Assembly: GCF_002699985.1 (NCBI RefSeq) | Contig: NZ_LKBT01000069.1 | Coordinates: 108,964 to 172,963, forward strand | Length of the DNA stretch: 64,000 bases | From: Pseudomonas sp. ICMP 561 | GTDB taxonomy: Bacteria > Pseudomonadota > Gammaproteobacteria > Pseudomonadales > Pseudomonadaceae | Direction: 5' to 3' | In this document: piece by piece, positions 15,859-24,533 of the stretch | Layout: the number at the start of each line of letters is the position of its first letter | Numbering within the stretch: position 1 is the first letter of the stretch | Position numbers and translations under genes: made by a program | Notes under the pieces: model-generated | What the model was told of the DNA's origin: nothing | The model's database searches: none | Seen by the model: only the letters and a program-made list of their open reading frames with translations

Positions 15859-16316
15859 AGCGATTTCAGCCCCAGCGACCTGTAAATAGAAACGACGGTT
15901 TCCCCGGTAAACACAACAGCGAGCTTACGGGCATACTTCATTAGTTGTGCATCAGCGTTCACCTCCCTGATCTTGCTTTGGGGTGCAACTGACATGTTGT
16001 CGTTGATGGCGATGCTCTTTTCTGATCTAAGGATCAGCAAAGCCGCGTGGGTGATCGACTTGAACTCTTCAATTCGTAACTCCAATCCTAGCACTCGGCT
16101 CTGGTCTTGCATCATGGTGCGAAGGGAGCTATTCCTTTTGGCGTTGTGAAGAAACGGATGTAGTGGCTTGTAGGTGATGAGAGGAAGTACTAGATAGCTC
16201 AGCAGGATATCCTTCTCCGTGGGATCCCAGTGATCGTAAAAAGAGTGGATCACCGGTGCAAGCGCAAACGGTGTCCGGCGCAAGGTGTAAATATGATCTG
16301 CAGCGGTCTTACTCAC
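15855..16316 (-). CDS. ABC-3C system middle component
   Basis: A 153-residue helical protein starting MSKTAADHIYTLRRTPFALAP at a GTG at 16316, seven bases after GGAGG. A longer ATG-started frame overlaps the effector gene and has unrelated sequence, so the GTG is preferred. Middle components are small winged-helix-like adaptors that bridge the ATPase and the effector; LSYLVLPLITYKPLH and AALLILRSEKSIAIN fit that family. It overlaps the effector gene by 8 bases and the ATPase gene by 4, the tight order effector, middle component, ATPase that is typical of these systems. Confidence 0.85.
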   Translation of the reverse strand: MSKTAADHIYTLRRTPFALAPVIHSFYDHWDPTEKDILLSYLVLPLITYKPLHPFLHNAKRNSSLRTMMQDQSRVLGLELRIEEFKSITHAALLILRSEKSIAINDNMSVAPQSKIREVNADAQLMKYARKLAVVFTGETVVSIYRSLGLKSL

Positions 16317-17487
16317 TCCATAGCCTCCAGTAAAACTCTCTGGACTCGTCGTCCTCCTTGGCATCTGCCAGCATGTGGTAAATCCCGTTGCGAAAGTCCA
16401 CGGTGGTGTCTTCGAACGTCTTGAAAGCCACCACCTGCGCAGCATGCTGCTGAAGAAAAAACTTCAACGAGTGACGCTTCAGCTTGTCCGGGCACTCCTC
16501 GCCCAGGCAGTCGAGCATGGCGCTCTCGCGTCCATCCAAGTGGCGGTCAAGGTGGTTTTTTTGGTAGCGCTGGATATCAAACGGCGTGGCTAGGCTGTCA
16601 CAGTAAAGCTCGTCGACAACCTCGTTGGCGATCAGCAACTGCAGTGCAGCCTTCTTGATCCTACCATCACCATCGGCATCGATTTCTCGGATCTTGCGTA
16701 CGAAAGGACGATCGCTGATTTCATTCAAATCAATCTTCTGATCCAGGCTGCCGACGTTAACATCTGGGAAGATACTGGAGTGCTTCATGTAGCGGGCAGT
16801 TAGCTCTGTAAACTTCTCGGTGAAGTCTTCACACGTTATCTCCCAGCCACTCTCGATAAATCTGCTGCTACCGATGTAACCTAGGATGTCATCGATGAAA
16901 CTCTGCAGCTTGGACTCACGAACAACACGCAGGTGTTGCACTTGGAAGGCGTGCAACTTGTCTTTCAGTGACGGCGATTCGGTGATGAAAACGGCCTTCT
17001 CCAGCACCTCCATCAGATCGTGCTCCAGCGACACGTCCATCACGGAACGTTGCAATGCCAAACCTTCTGAAGGTTCCGTAGCCTTGGACTTGCTGAAGCG
17101 CTTCTCAGCAGTGTCGTAGATCGCTTTTAGAAGGTCGAACCGCTCAGACGCGGTGCAAGAATTCCAAGCCGAGAGGGTAGATTTTGGCGAAAACTCCTGG
17201 TTGGTCAGCAGTATCAGACTCTCGTAGGCGCCATGTTCGAAACCCTTATTCAACCAGTTATTCAGGGTATTCCAAATATTAGAATGGCCATCCCTTAAGT
17301 CGTCGGCATATAACTTGACCTCTACCTGAGCCACGTCCTCAAGCGTGACATCCCCATAGACCTCCACCCACAGACGCTTGCCATTCTGAAGCTTCAGGCA
17401 ATACTCCAGCGCGACCACTAACTGGTAGTGAAGTGCTTCGAATAACTTGGTTGCGTCAAAGGGCAACTTATCAGGCAATTTATCCAT
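16309..17487 (-). CDS. ABC-3C effector with N-terminal nuclease-like domain
   Basis: 392 residues. The N-terminus has EALHYQLVVALEYCL then WVEVYGDVTLED and QVEVKLY. The acidic pair E42/D46 and the E-x-K at 56-58 resemble the PD-(D/E)xK core of Cap4/DUF4297-type DNA nucleases. The remaining 300 residues form a helical region ending FRNGIYHMLAD...FYWRLW that resembles the ABC-3C C-terminal domain contacting the middle component. Two LexA-like boxes lie 118-173 bases upstream, so expression may rise on DNA damage. The nuclease call rests on motif spacing, not on a proven family match. Confidence 0.8.
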   Translation of the reverse strand: MDKLPDKLPFDATKLFEALHYQLVVALEYCLKLQNGKRLWVEVYGDVTLEDVAQVEVKLYADDLRDGHSNIWNTLNNWLNKGFEHGAYESLILLTNQEFSPKSTLSAWNSCTASERFDLLKAIYDTAEKRFSKSKATEPSEGLALQRSVMDVSLEHDLMEVLEKAVFITESPSLKDKLHAFQVQHLRVVRESKLQSFIDDILGYIGSSRFIESGWEITCEDFTEKFTELTARYMKHSSIFPDVNVGSLDQKIDLNEISDRPFVRKIREIDADGDGRIKKAALQLLIANEVVDELYCDSLATPFDIQRYQKNHLDRHLDGRESAMLDCLGEECPDKLKRHSLKFFLQQHAAQVVAFKTFEDTTVDFRNGIYHMLADAKEDDESREFYWRLWSE

Positions 17488-17604
17488 AAATATTCCGCGA
17501 TCACCGTCAAGGCAAGTTGTCCAGATTGATATGCAAGGCAGTCGTCATACACTTCATGGCGAAACTTCAAATCAAAGAGCAGACGGAACCTGCTTGTGAA
17601 CCAA

Positions 17605-17620
17605 CTGTACAAATACACAG
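17605..17620. promoter_or_regulatory. LexA (SOS) box, proximal to the ABC-3C operon
   Basis: CTGTACAAATACACAG matches the gamma-proteobacterial consensus CTGTATAAATATACAG at 14 of 16 positions and keeps the essential CTG-N10-CAG. It overlaps a plausible minus-strand -10 (TGTGTA), the usual position for LexA repression. Confidence 0.65.
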
Positions 17621-17644
17621 CTCAAATTTTAAAACTCATCAATA

Positions 17645-17660
17645 CTGTATATATGGACAG
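17645..17660. promoter_or_regulatory. LexA (SOS) box, distal to the ABC-3C operon
   Basis: CTGTATATATGGACAG keeps CTG-N10-CAG and matches the alternating form CTGTATATATATACAG at 14 of 16 positions. It is centred 40 bases (about four helical turns) from the proximal box, a spacing suited to cooperative binding. Confidence 0.65.
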
Positions 17661-18204
17661 GCTTTATGTCCTGCATTCGACCGATGGTAACACCTGAACG
17701 AAGATGATCGCAAAGGGCTACTAGTGAGGAGTTACCAATGAATAGTGCAACCGAAATTCGCTGCCCCTCCGGTTGATTAGGTGGCTAAGCTAAGACGGTG
17801 CCAGTACCCTACATCGACGGCGCCATTAAGCATGAGATGCTCCAGGTAGCATCAGGTGCTAGTACCAGTCTTGCGAAAGCGGCCAGATCGTGAAGTGGGT
17901 CAGCGGAGTCGCACATAGCCCGAAACGTTACAAAAAATTGCATCGTTATCGTTATAGCCTGAGAAGGAAGTGCTGGCTTATCAGCCACTTTCCTGGATCG
18001 ACGGCCCTCCGAAGTGATCTAGCTCATCTCCGCGTCCAAGATTGATCAACGCCAGAACTTCGTGCTAGGTTCAACGCATCGGTTTTCCTGAACTGAGCGG
18101 TCGGCAAGCATAGCCTTTGTGCATCAGGTGCAATTCGTTTCATCCGCACGCACTTCGACAATAGTCAGCGGGCAGCCGACACCGCGACGTATTGGAGATC
18201 TGCG

Positions 18205-19128
18205 ATGCGCGTTCCGATCTATGCAAGCGATTTGCTTCCTCAAGCGTCCTTCCAAAAACTTTCAAAATGCATTCAGAACAGGTGGCCAGGACAGTCCCCC
18301 ATCACGTTCTCGCTTGCCCGCGAAACCCTTTCGAGAGGGCTGGGGTACGCCGACTACAGCGAAGTCAGACACTTGTCTCTCACTTGTCCGCCGGCGTCGC
18401 CTCCTTCCGAAAGTGATGTATGTGCGGGTATCGCCGCTGCACTTTCGTTGCTCCTAAAATCATCGGCTGACAGCTCAGTCAAACCGGGCGAACTGGAGTC
18501 TTTTGTCAAAACGCTCCCATACAAAGCTCTCAAAACCTTTAAGGCATTACGAAAGGGGTCGCCACAAGTAACCTTGCTGCCAACTAAAGCGTCTACAAAA
18601 ATTGACGTTGCACAAGGCAGCATCTGCCCAGTGAACGCCACCTGCCCCGAGAGGCCACTGCCATGCTATCAAGCACCGACCCTAACGGAGATACAGCGCA
18701 AGAGCCTCATAAGCACATGGAGACAAGTAAACCTCGAATATCTTGAGGCCATCCGGACGATCGTCGAGCGCTCCGAAAATCTTCGCGACCAGAGCATCTT
18801 CGCGATGCTGAAGTCGGGGCTGCGGACGGGAATAATCTTAAGTACTAAAATTTCCGACAACACCTTTGGCGGCGGGGCCTGTACACAGGTGACATACGAG
18901 TTTGAAAGCACTAAACCTTGGCCACTGACATTTAAGGGAAACGCCGGGGTTGTCGAGAGGTATATCGCCTCCGCTTCTCTTTCGGTAGGTGACTATTTAT
19001 TCCCCTCGAAATATGACCCTAAGCAACCGATGTCTGAAAGTGAGCTCTTGCAGGCCTTGCAGTCGTGGACAAAAGAAGCACAAATATCGCCACCTGATTG
19101 GACAGTGCTCAGGCAGAGAGCTAAGTAA
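18205..19128 (+). CDS. Tyrosine-recombinase-like protein lacking the catalytic end
   Basis: 307 residues. The N-terminus (PIYASDLLPQASFQKL, LARETLSRGLGYADY) resembles a small DNA-binding/SAM-like region. Residues about 195-300 read like the first half of a tyrosine recombinase catalytic domain: RDQSIFAMLKSGLRTGIIL, a beta-rich stretch, then GDYLFPSKYDP and LLQALQSWTKEAQI. The protein stops before any H-x-x-R or catalytic tyrosine could occur. It may be a truncated integrase or a recombinase relative with another role. GGAG eight bases before the ATG supports the start. The identification is tentative. Confidence 0.55.
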   Translation: MRVPIYASDLLPQASFQKLSKCIQNRWPGQSPITFSLARETLSRGLGYADYSEVRHLSLTCPPASPPSESDVCAGIAAALSLLLKSSADSSVKPGELESFVKTLPYKALKTFKALRKGSPQVTLLPTKASTKIDVAQGSICPVNATCPERPLPCYQAPTLTEIQRKSLISTWRQVNLEYLEAIRTIVERSENLRDQSIFAMLKSGLRTGIILSTKISDNTFGGGACTQVTYEFESTKPWPLTFKGNAGVVERYIASASLSVGDYLFPSKYDPKQPMSESELLQALQSWTKEAQISPPDWTVLRQRAK

Positions 19129-19624
19129 GCTGCCATAGATTGGCTGAGCCGTATCCATTCGGGCTCAGGCTTTGTTCAAACATCGTCGCCGAGCACCCGA
19201 TTGATGAAACATGTCATGTCTTCAGCGCAGAGCTAGAGCGGCTAGAGCACGTCCGTGCATTTGGAGCGCTCGAAAATTCTTTAACCGCCCCGCGCAGGAA
19301 CTTCATACGGGTAAAGAACTGCGAACCTACCTACTCTGCGCCCCATCATCCAGTACACCGGCATTTTTTGTGGGTCAAGGTCATCCCGTCATCCACCGCC
19401 CTCATGCGTTCCATCCGAAACCTACGACGGAGAAAAACAGCTAGCCGGTTGTTCCTCGTGACGTTGCCACCGACCTGTCTAGGTAACCCCCAAGCCCCCA
19501 AAGAAAGGATGGCCCGTGCCCCCCCTTTACCAGATAATGGCCATGTGATATTTAGCTAGCTTTACATGCCAGCTCTGGCTTCAAGCTTCCTCACCATCGT
19601 GGCGCTTGACGTGCCGTCGACATA
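19129..19624. other. Spacer before the STAND gene
   Basis: About 500 bases. Short frames at 19140-19559 and 19211-19444 have proline/arginine-rich shadow-like products and no ribosome sites. Nothing recognisable is seen; it may hold the lost 3' part of the recombinase-like gene and the promoter of the next gene. Confidence 0.4.
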
Positions 19625-22165
19625 ATGGACTATGCGATGAACATCACTGATATCAAGAAATCCGTCTATACACTCGTTCAGAGCGGAAACCTTTCGAGTC
19701 AGGTTTTGAATGAGCTCATTCCAGGCGGAAATCCTGTGCCGCGTGAATGTGAGCTGTGGGACTATAAAGAGCAATTTGAAGCCGATACCCAAGATTACGC
19801 TAAGACCGCCAAGTCGATCGCAAGCTTTTACAATACCTATGGCGGGTACATCATCTACGGCGTCAAAGAAACTGATAAGGACAAGGTTTTCGAGATAGCC
19901 GGAATTCCCGTAGGCGAATTCAACCTTCAAAAACTTAAGGGCCAGCTCGACAAGTTTTTTGGCAGACGGCTCGATGTCAGCTACCTAGAGATCCCTTACG
20001 GTGATCCTGAGGTGACCATCGGACTCCTGCATATCCCCAAGCGCCCAGATACCGCTCACACCATCTCTGCCACCCGGCGCGCTGACGACGCAAAAAACAA
20101 ACAGATTTTCTCTGAAGGTTCGACCCTTTACCGTACCGGTGATGAGTGCAAACAAGCCGTTACGCTAGCAGATTTCGAGTTCCTGACGAGCAGTCGCGAT
20201 CTGGTCGCGGAGCTTGAGGGCCGACAGTTCAAAAAGATGGCCCTGCTTGACCATAACCTCCCTGACCGGAATTTCATCTGCCCTCACTTCGTAGGGCGCG
20301 TTGAGATAATCCAGAAACTATGGGCATGGCTATCGGATGAGTTCCAGTACGCCAAAGTCCTCGCGGGTGAGGGAGGTAAAGGCAAAACTTCGATCGCATA
20401 TGAGTTCTGCCAGCTGATTGCCTCTACAGGCGCCCCGCTTTTTTTCCAGATAATCTGGCTGACTGCCAAGACCAGGCAGTTCAAAGCGGGTGTTGACGAC
20501 TTCATCGGAACACCAGAAACACACTATTCCGACCTCGAAACCCTGCTGATTTCGATCTGCCAAAAAACTGGTTCTCTGGATGATGAGCTGGATGATCTAT
20601 CCATAAACCAGCTGAAGCGGCTCACCCGGCAGAACCTGCAAAGCGTTCCATCTTTTATCGTTATCGATGACGTCGACTCTACCGAGTTGGACGAGCAGAA
20701 ACGGATCATGGAGACGGCCCGGGAGATCGGAAATGGTAGCTCCAAGATTCTGCTGACAACGCGAGCGAATGTCAGCTACTCGTCCGACACCGCCATTGAG
20801 GTTCCGGGGCTGTCGGGCGATGAATACGACGAGTACATAGACGAGCTCAAGTCCTCAATGGGCTTCGAAGACATCAGTACGAAATCGATTAGAAAGCTCG
20901 CAGCAGCCTCAGAAGGTTCGCCCCTATTCACCGAATCTATCCTGCGACTGTGCAGAGTGGGTTACTCGATAGACAATGCGATCGCTGAATGGGAAGGCAA
21001 GAAAGGCGAGGCTGTACGAAGCGCCGCACTGCGTCGTGAGATCGAGCAGCTCAGCCCTGAAGCCAGGAAAGTCCTGCTCACCATTTCGTATATCGGGTCG
21101 TGCTCCCTCACAGAACTGCGCCACTACACAGAGCTCGAACAACTGCTGATCGAAGACTCAATTGAAGAGCTTGGAAAACTATTCCTGCTTCAGTCGGAAT
21201 CATTCATTGAATCTGAGCCGCGATTCAAAAGCTCTCAGTCGATAGCCAACCTGACACTTTCGCTGAAAGAGCTCGTTGTCCCCAACGCTGATCGTTACCT
21301 TGGTTATGTCAAAGGCCGGGCTCAAGGGCTGAAGGCAAACGCCAAGCAGATCAACCAATCAGCGGTCGGCGAAGCCATACGTCAATCGATTGCCCTGCTC
21401 AAGGAGTCTGACTACGTAAGGTCTCGGGCAACGATCAAAGCGTTGCTGAAAAAGCAGCAGTTCAAGAACAACCCGGACTTGCTGCTGGCCCTTGCAAAGG
21501 TCGAGGCATTCGACCCCAAGACCGACATCAACATCGTACGCACGGCCTTCAAGGACGCGTACCAACACGGTCAGAGGAAGGAGCTGCTCTTCGACCTTTG
21601 GTATCAGGTCGAGGCCCAGGTAGGCAGCAAATCAGAGGTTGTTGAGATCTGTCGCTTGGCTATCACGGATGGCCGCCTGGCGAACACCAAGTGGTATCGA
21701 CGATCCGCAGAATCGAAGTTTCTGCTTTCGACCATCGTGGGTTCATCTGAACGGCAGCTGGAGCTTCTGAACGGCGCCTATGACGACGCGTCAAAATCAA
21801 TGCGCAAAACCCATGGAGCCGTAAAACAGGAGATTAAGGAGCTATCGATGCGGCTCGTGGATCGTCTGTGGGCCGTCAGCTCATCCGAGCGCGAAGATTT
21901 CGCAGGCGTCAGAGCAATGAACAAAGCGATCAAGGCCGGGGATATACGCAGCGTCAACTACTACAGGCTATCGGAAGCCGCCAACTCGGTTTTCAGCATC
22001 TATAACTCGGACGCTACCCCTCCAAGACGCAAGAAAGAGATCGAGTCTAGCTACACGGAATGCCAACGAGTGCTTGCCGACGTCATAGAAAGCATCGATC
22101 TGACGAGAGTCGACGTGCATCACTCTTTAGAGGCCACGTATTCGAAGTTCAAAGCTGCTCGATAA
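19625..22165 (+). CDS. AlbA_2/Schlafen-STAND NTPase (NLR-like defence protein)
   Basis: 846 residues in three parts. Residues about 35-190 form an AlbA_2 (Schlafen-type) domain: LWDYKEQFE, SIASFYNTYGGYIIYGV and GSTLYRTGDEC. Residues about 215-480 form a STAND/NB-ARC NTPase: FVGRVEIIQKL, Walker A GEGGKGKTS near 250, Walker B FIVIDDVD near 347 and sensor KILLTTRA near 375. The remainder is helical and TPR-like, ending with RRKKEIESSYTECQRVL. In STAND immune proteins the C-terminal repeats sense a phage protein and nucleotide-driven oligomerisation turns on the N-terminal effector, here a Schlafen-like putative RNase. The start could also be the in-frame ATG at 19637. Likely anti-phage, by architecture only. 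Confidence 0.85.
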   Translation: MDYAMNITDIKKSVYTLVQSGNLSSQVLNELIPGGNPVPRECELWDYKEQFEADTQDYAKTAKSIASFYNTYGGYIIYGVKETDKDKVFEIAGIPVGEFNLQKLKGQLDKFFGRRLDVSYLEIPYGDPEVTIGLLHIPKRPDTAHTISATRRADDAKNKQIFSEGSTLYRTGDECKQAVTLADFEFLTSSRDLVAELEGRQFKKMALLDHNLPDRNFICPHFVGRVEIIQKLWAWLSDEFQYAKVLAGEGGKGKTSIAYEFCQLIASTGAPLFFQIIWLTAKTRQFKAGVDDFIGTPETHYSDLETLLISICQKTGSLDDELDDLSINQLKRLTRQNLQSVPSFIVIDDVDSTELDEQKRIMETAREIGNGSSKILLTTRANVSYSSDTAIEVPGLSGDEYDEYIDELKSSMGFEDISTKSIRKLAAASEGSPLFTESILRLCRVGYSIDNAIAEWEGKKGEAVRSAALRREIEQLSPEARKVLLTISYIGSCSLTELRHYTELEQLLIEDSIEELGKLFLLQSESFIESEPRFKSSQSIANLTLSLKELVVPNADRYLGYVKGRAQGLKANAKQINQSAVGEAIRQSIALLKESDYVRSRATIKALLKKQQFKNNPDLLLALAKVEAFDPKTDINIVRTAFKDAYQHGQRKELLFDLWYQVEAQVGSKSEVVEICRLAITDGRLANTKWYRRSAESKFLLSTIVGSSERQLELLNGAYDDASKSMRKTHGAVKQEIKELSMRLVDRLWAVSSSEREDFAGVRAMNKAIKAGDIRSVNYYRLSEAANSVFSIYNSDATPPRRKKEIESSYTECQRVLADVIESIDLTRVDVHHSLEATYSKFKAAR

Positions 22166-22292
22166 GCGCCTAACAGTGTTTCGGACTAGGTTCGAGTGAT
22201 AAGTGGAAAAACCTGCTGTCACATCGAGCCAGGCACGAAACGAGCTTAGCAACAATCTTAGATAACCATCCGCCTAACCAACTCTCCTGCCA

Positions 22293-23543
22293 TCACCGCC
22301 CATAACTGGCAGGCGCCTCCGCCTTGGCCTCGTCATCCGGAATTGGCTGAACAATATCGTCGTAGACCACACCGCGAATCACGTGGCGCTGGAGGCTCCC
22401 GTTCACGTATTCGATCCGTGGTGCACCAGACCCAACGGCACCCCGTGCACCCCGCGCGCCTTTCCAGTGCCACATCAGAGGCGTGGCCGCGCTTGCGACG
22501 TGAGAAAACAGAACTATGTTGCTGCCTGAGGTTTCCTGCACCGATTTGAAAATCACGCCATCCATTTTGGGGTCGCAATGGCTGTACAGGTATTCCGCTA
22601 TGACCTGTGAAATCAGATAGCTGCTCTCTGAGCCTGGCAGCACGGGGACAGTGATCGCGTTGTGCAGATAATCAAGAAAATCACGCCGAGCGATTTTCTG
22701 AAAGTATTGGGGATCGAAGAAGCTTGGCATTGGCCCCAAATCCGCGTTTTCGAATCTCCTAAAATCCAGCACCCTGACCTTCCCGTTCAGCTTGAACTCA
22801 CCACTTACGACGGTGGCACCGACCGGGGGACGCAACTCAGCGACACAGGTGCTGCGTTCGAATGCTCCGTAAAAGGCTGGTACGCCGGCGGGGTTCATCC
22901 GTCCTTCGCCTGCCCTTTCTTTAGGTGGCGCTGAGAGGTTACGAGCAGGATCAGAGGCGATTTCGTGAACGACCTCGGAGGTCATACAGGTGCGAGCGCG
23001 GAAGATCGGCGGCGTATTTTCAGGTGTCAGCTCCCGCACCACGGCGTGCTCAGCTGACGAGGCGGAATAGCTGCCCAGCCCCTCGAAGACCCAATCCAGA
23101 AACTCCTTCGCACTTTCATTAAAGAAACGGTTGGCGTGCTTCACACGATGTTGGAATTCGCCCCACTGCAAACCAATGTGATGGGGCAAGAAAGACGACT
23201 TCGGGTACTCGATGTCCCGCTGGTACCGGGTCAGGTGGGCACATACCGCACTCACAATGGGTTCACTATGGTCACAGCCGAAAATTTCTCTGACCCAATA
23301 CTCAACACTTTTGCCAGCCGGGCGATCAATGACGGGGTTGCCGTTGCACCAGTGCCTGCTTTCGCCCTCGTAAATGTATTTGTCCAGAATCCCTTCGACC
23401 AACGAGACGATTTCGGAGAGGGGCATGCACTCGCGCTTCAACTGGCACAGGTTGCATGAGGTGCAGACCCCACTGCTCCGGATTTCCTGACTCAAGAAGG
23501 GGTCTATTACGCACTTGAAGCAGACAACAGAGTTCAAAGCCAT
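22293..23543 (-). CDS. RES-domain protein with cysteine-rich N-terminal (HEPN/RES-NTD) region
   Basis: 416 residues from the ATG at 23543. The N-terminus has CFKC and CTSCNLC, likely a zinc site, then a helical domain as in HEPN_RES_NTD1 proteins. From about residue 200 the RES fold appears: PIFRARTC, APPKERAGEGRMNPAG, FYGAFERSTCVAELRP, with the arginine, tyrosine and glutamate expected of NAD-degrading RES toxins. It is divergent from the HEPN-like gene at 23738. RES toxins usually pair with an Xre-type antitoxin, which I do not see here, so a different control, or an effector role, is possible. Upstream in-frame ATGs (23567, 23648) cannot be excluded. Confidence 0.8.
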   Translation of the reverse strand: MALNSVVCFKCVIDPFLSQEIRSSGVCTSCNLCQLKRECMPLSEIVSLVEGILDKYIYEGESRHWCNGNPVIDRPAGKSVEYWVREIFGCDHSEPIVSAVCAHLTRYQRDIEYPKSSFLPHHIGLQWGEFQHRVKHANRFFNESAKEFLDWVFEGLGSYSASSAEHAVVRELTPENTPPIFRARTCMTSEVVHEIASDPARNLSAPPKERAGEGRMNPAGVPAFYGAFERSTCVAELRPPVGATVVSGEFKLNGKVRVLDFRRFENADLGPMPSFFDPQYFQKIARRDFLDYLHNAITVPVLPGSESSYLISQVIAEYLYSHCDPKMDGVIFKSVQETSGSNIVLFSHVASAATPLMWHWKGARGARGAVGSGAPRIEYVNGSLQRHVIRGVVYDDIVQPIPDDEAKAEAPASYGR

Positions 23544-23737
23544 AGCGGTCTCAACATCTCTTCGCATAAGGTTGGCAATACAAAGGCGCAACTTGAACTC
23601 GGAATGATCGCCGAAGATCAGGCCCGCACCAATGCCTGATTGCAGCACTGATCGTTCGCCCGGTTACCTAACGCCTCAACACCTGGCCAACCCCATACCA
23701 AAGCCCCCCAAACCCACGAAGTTAAAGGACAGAAATA

Positions 23738-24508
23738 ATGAGCTCGGTCAAGGATTATCTCTTCGAGGTTGAGCAGGGCCGGTGCGTTGCATGGATCAAG
23801 GAAAACTACGACGTTGATATCGACCCCGATGAACCTTCTGATCAATGGGACACCTTGGCCTCTGACTACCAGGCGATGCTCGACGCCGAATCGGAGGAAG
23901 CAGAGGCTCAATGGCTCGAACGCCATTCGCCCAGACAATTCTTCGATGAGTTTTCAGAGGGGCTTGCGATGGCTTCCAGCCTGTTGGCACTGGGAAACGA
24001 TCCAGGCCAGACCAGTACGCTTCACAAGCTTGTCTACGGTCACGCAGTCACCCTCCTGGAGACACTGATCAGCTCGATCGTCCGAAAGCTCGTGGTGACC
24101 GATCAGGGCTTGATGATGATGCTGGCAGCCAACCACGAAAGCTTGCACAAACGGACGATCACGCTCAGGGAGATTGCCGAACAGCCAAAAATTGTTGAAG
24201 CAATCGTTCTCAAGGTGCTATCCGAACTGAGCTTTCACAACCCAGCCACGATCAAGGCGGTTCTGGGAGCGATGTTTGGAGATCGCGTGAGGGGGCTTCA
24301 GATTGGTGGGGTCGCTAGTATCTGTACGAAGCGTCACGACATCGTCCATCGCAACGGCAAGACAGTCCACGACGACCCCATCGTGCTGGCTCCGGAGGAG
24401 GTGGAGCAGGCGATAGCGACCATTCGGGCATTCGCCGCAGATCTTAAAGCCAGAATCTACAGCTCCCTCGACGAGAGAGACGGCAGCGATTTGTGGCTGG
24501 TTTGTTAA
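23738..24508 (+). CDS. HEPN-like protein
   Basis: 256 residues, largely helical and acidic at the N-terminus. KRHDIVHRNGK near residue 203 contains the R-x4-H motif that marks catalytic HEPN ribonucleases, in a context like the RiboL-PSP-HEPN group. AAGGACAGAAATA before the ATG is a usable ribosome site. It is divergent from the RES gene with a shared promoter region of about 190 bases. The pair may form one conflict module; alternatively each is an independent resident of the island. Confidence 0.7.
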   Translation: MSSVKDYLFEVEQGRCVAWIKENYDVDIDPDEPSDQWDTLASDYQAMLDAESEEAEAQWLERHSPRQFFDEFSEGLAMASSLLALGNDPGQTSTLHKLVYGHAVTLLETLISSIVRKLVVTDQGLMMMLAANHESLHKRTITLREIAEQPKIVEAIVLKVLSELSFHNPATIKAVLGAMFGDRVRGLQIGGVASICTKRHDIVHRNGKTVHDDPIVLAPEEVEQAIATIRAFAADLKARIYSSLDERDGSDLWLVC

Positions 24509-24533
24509 GCAAACCGATCCGCTTACCCTTGAG

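Larger units (their letters stand above)
17488..18204. other. Long spacer holding the ABC-3C control region
   Basis: About 700 bases without a convincing gene. The left part holds two CTG-N10-CAG LexA-like boxes and a possible minus-strand promoter, TTGATG then 17 bases then TGTGTA, whose -10 lies inside the proximal box. I see nothing recognisable between about 17700 and 18185. Confidence 0.55.
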
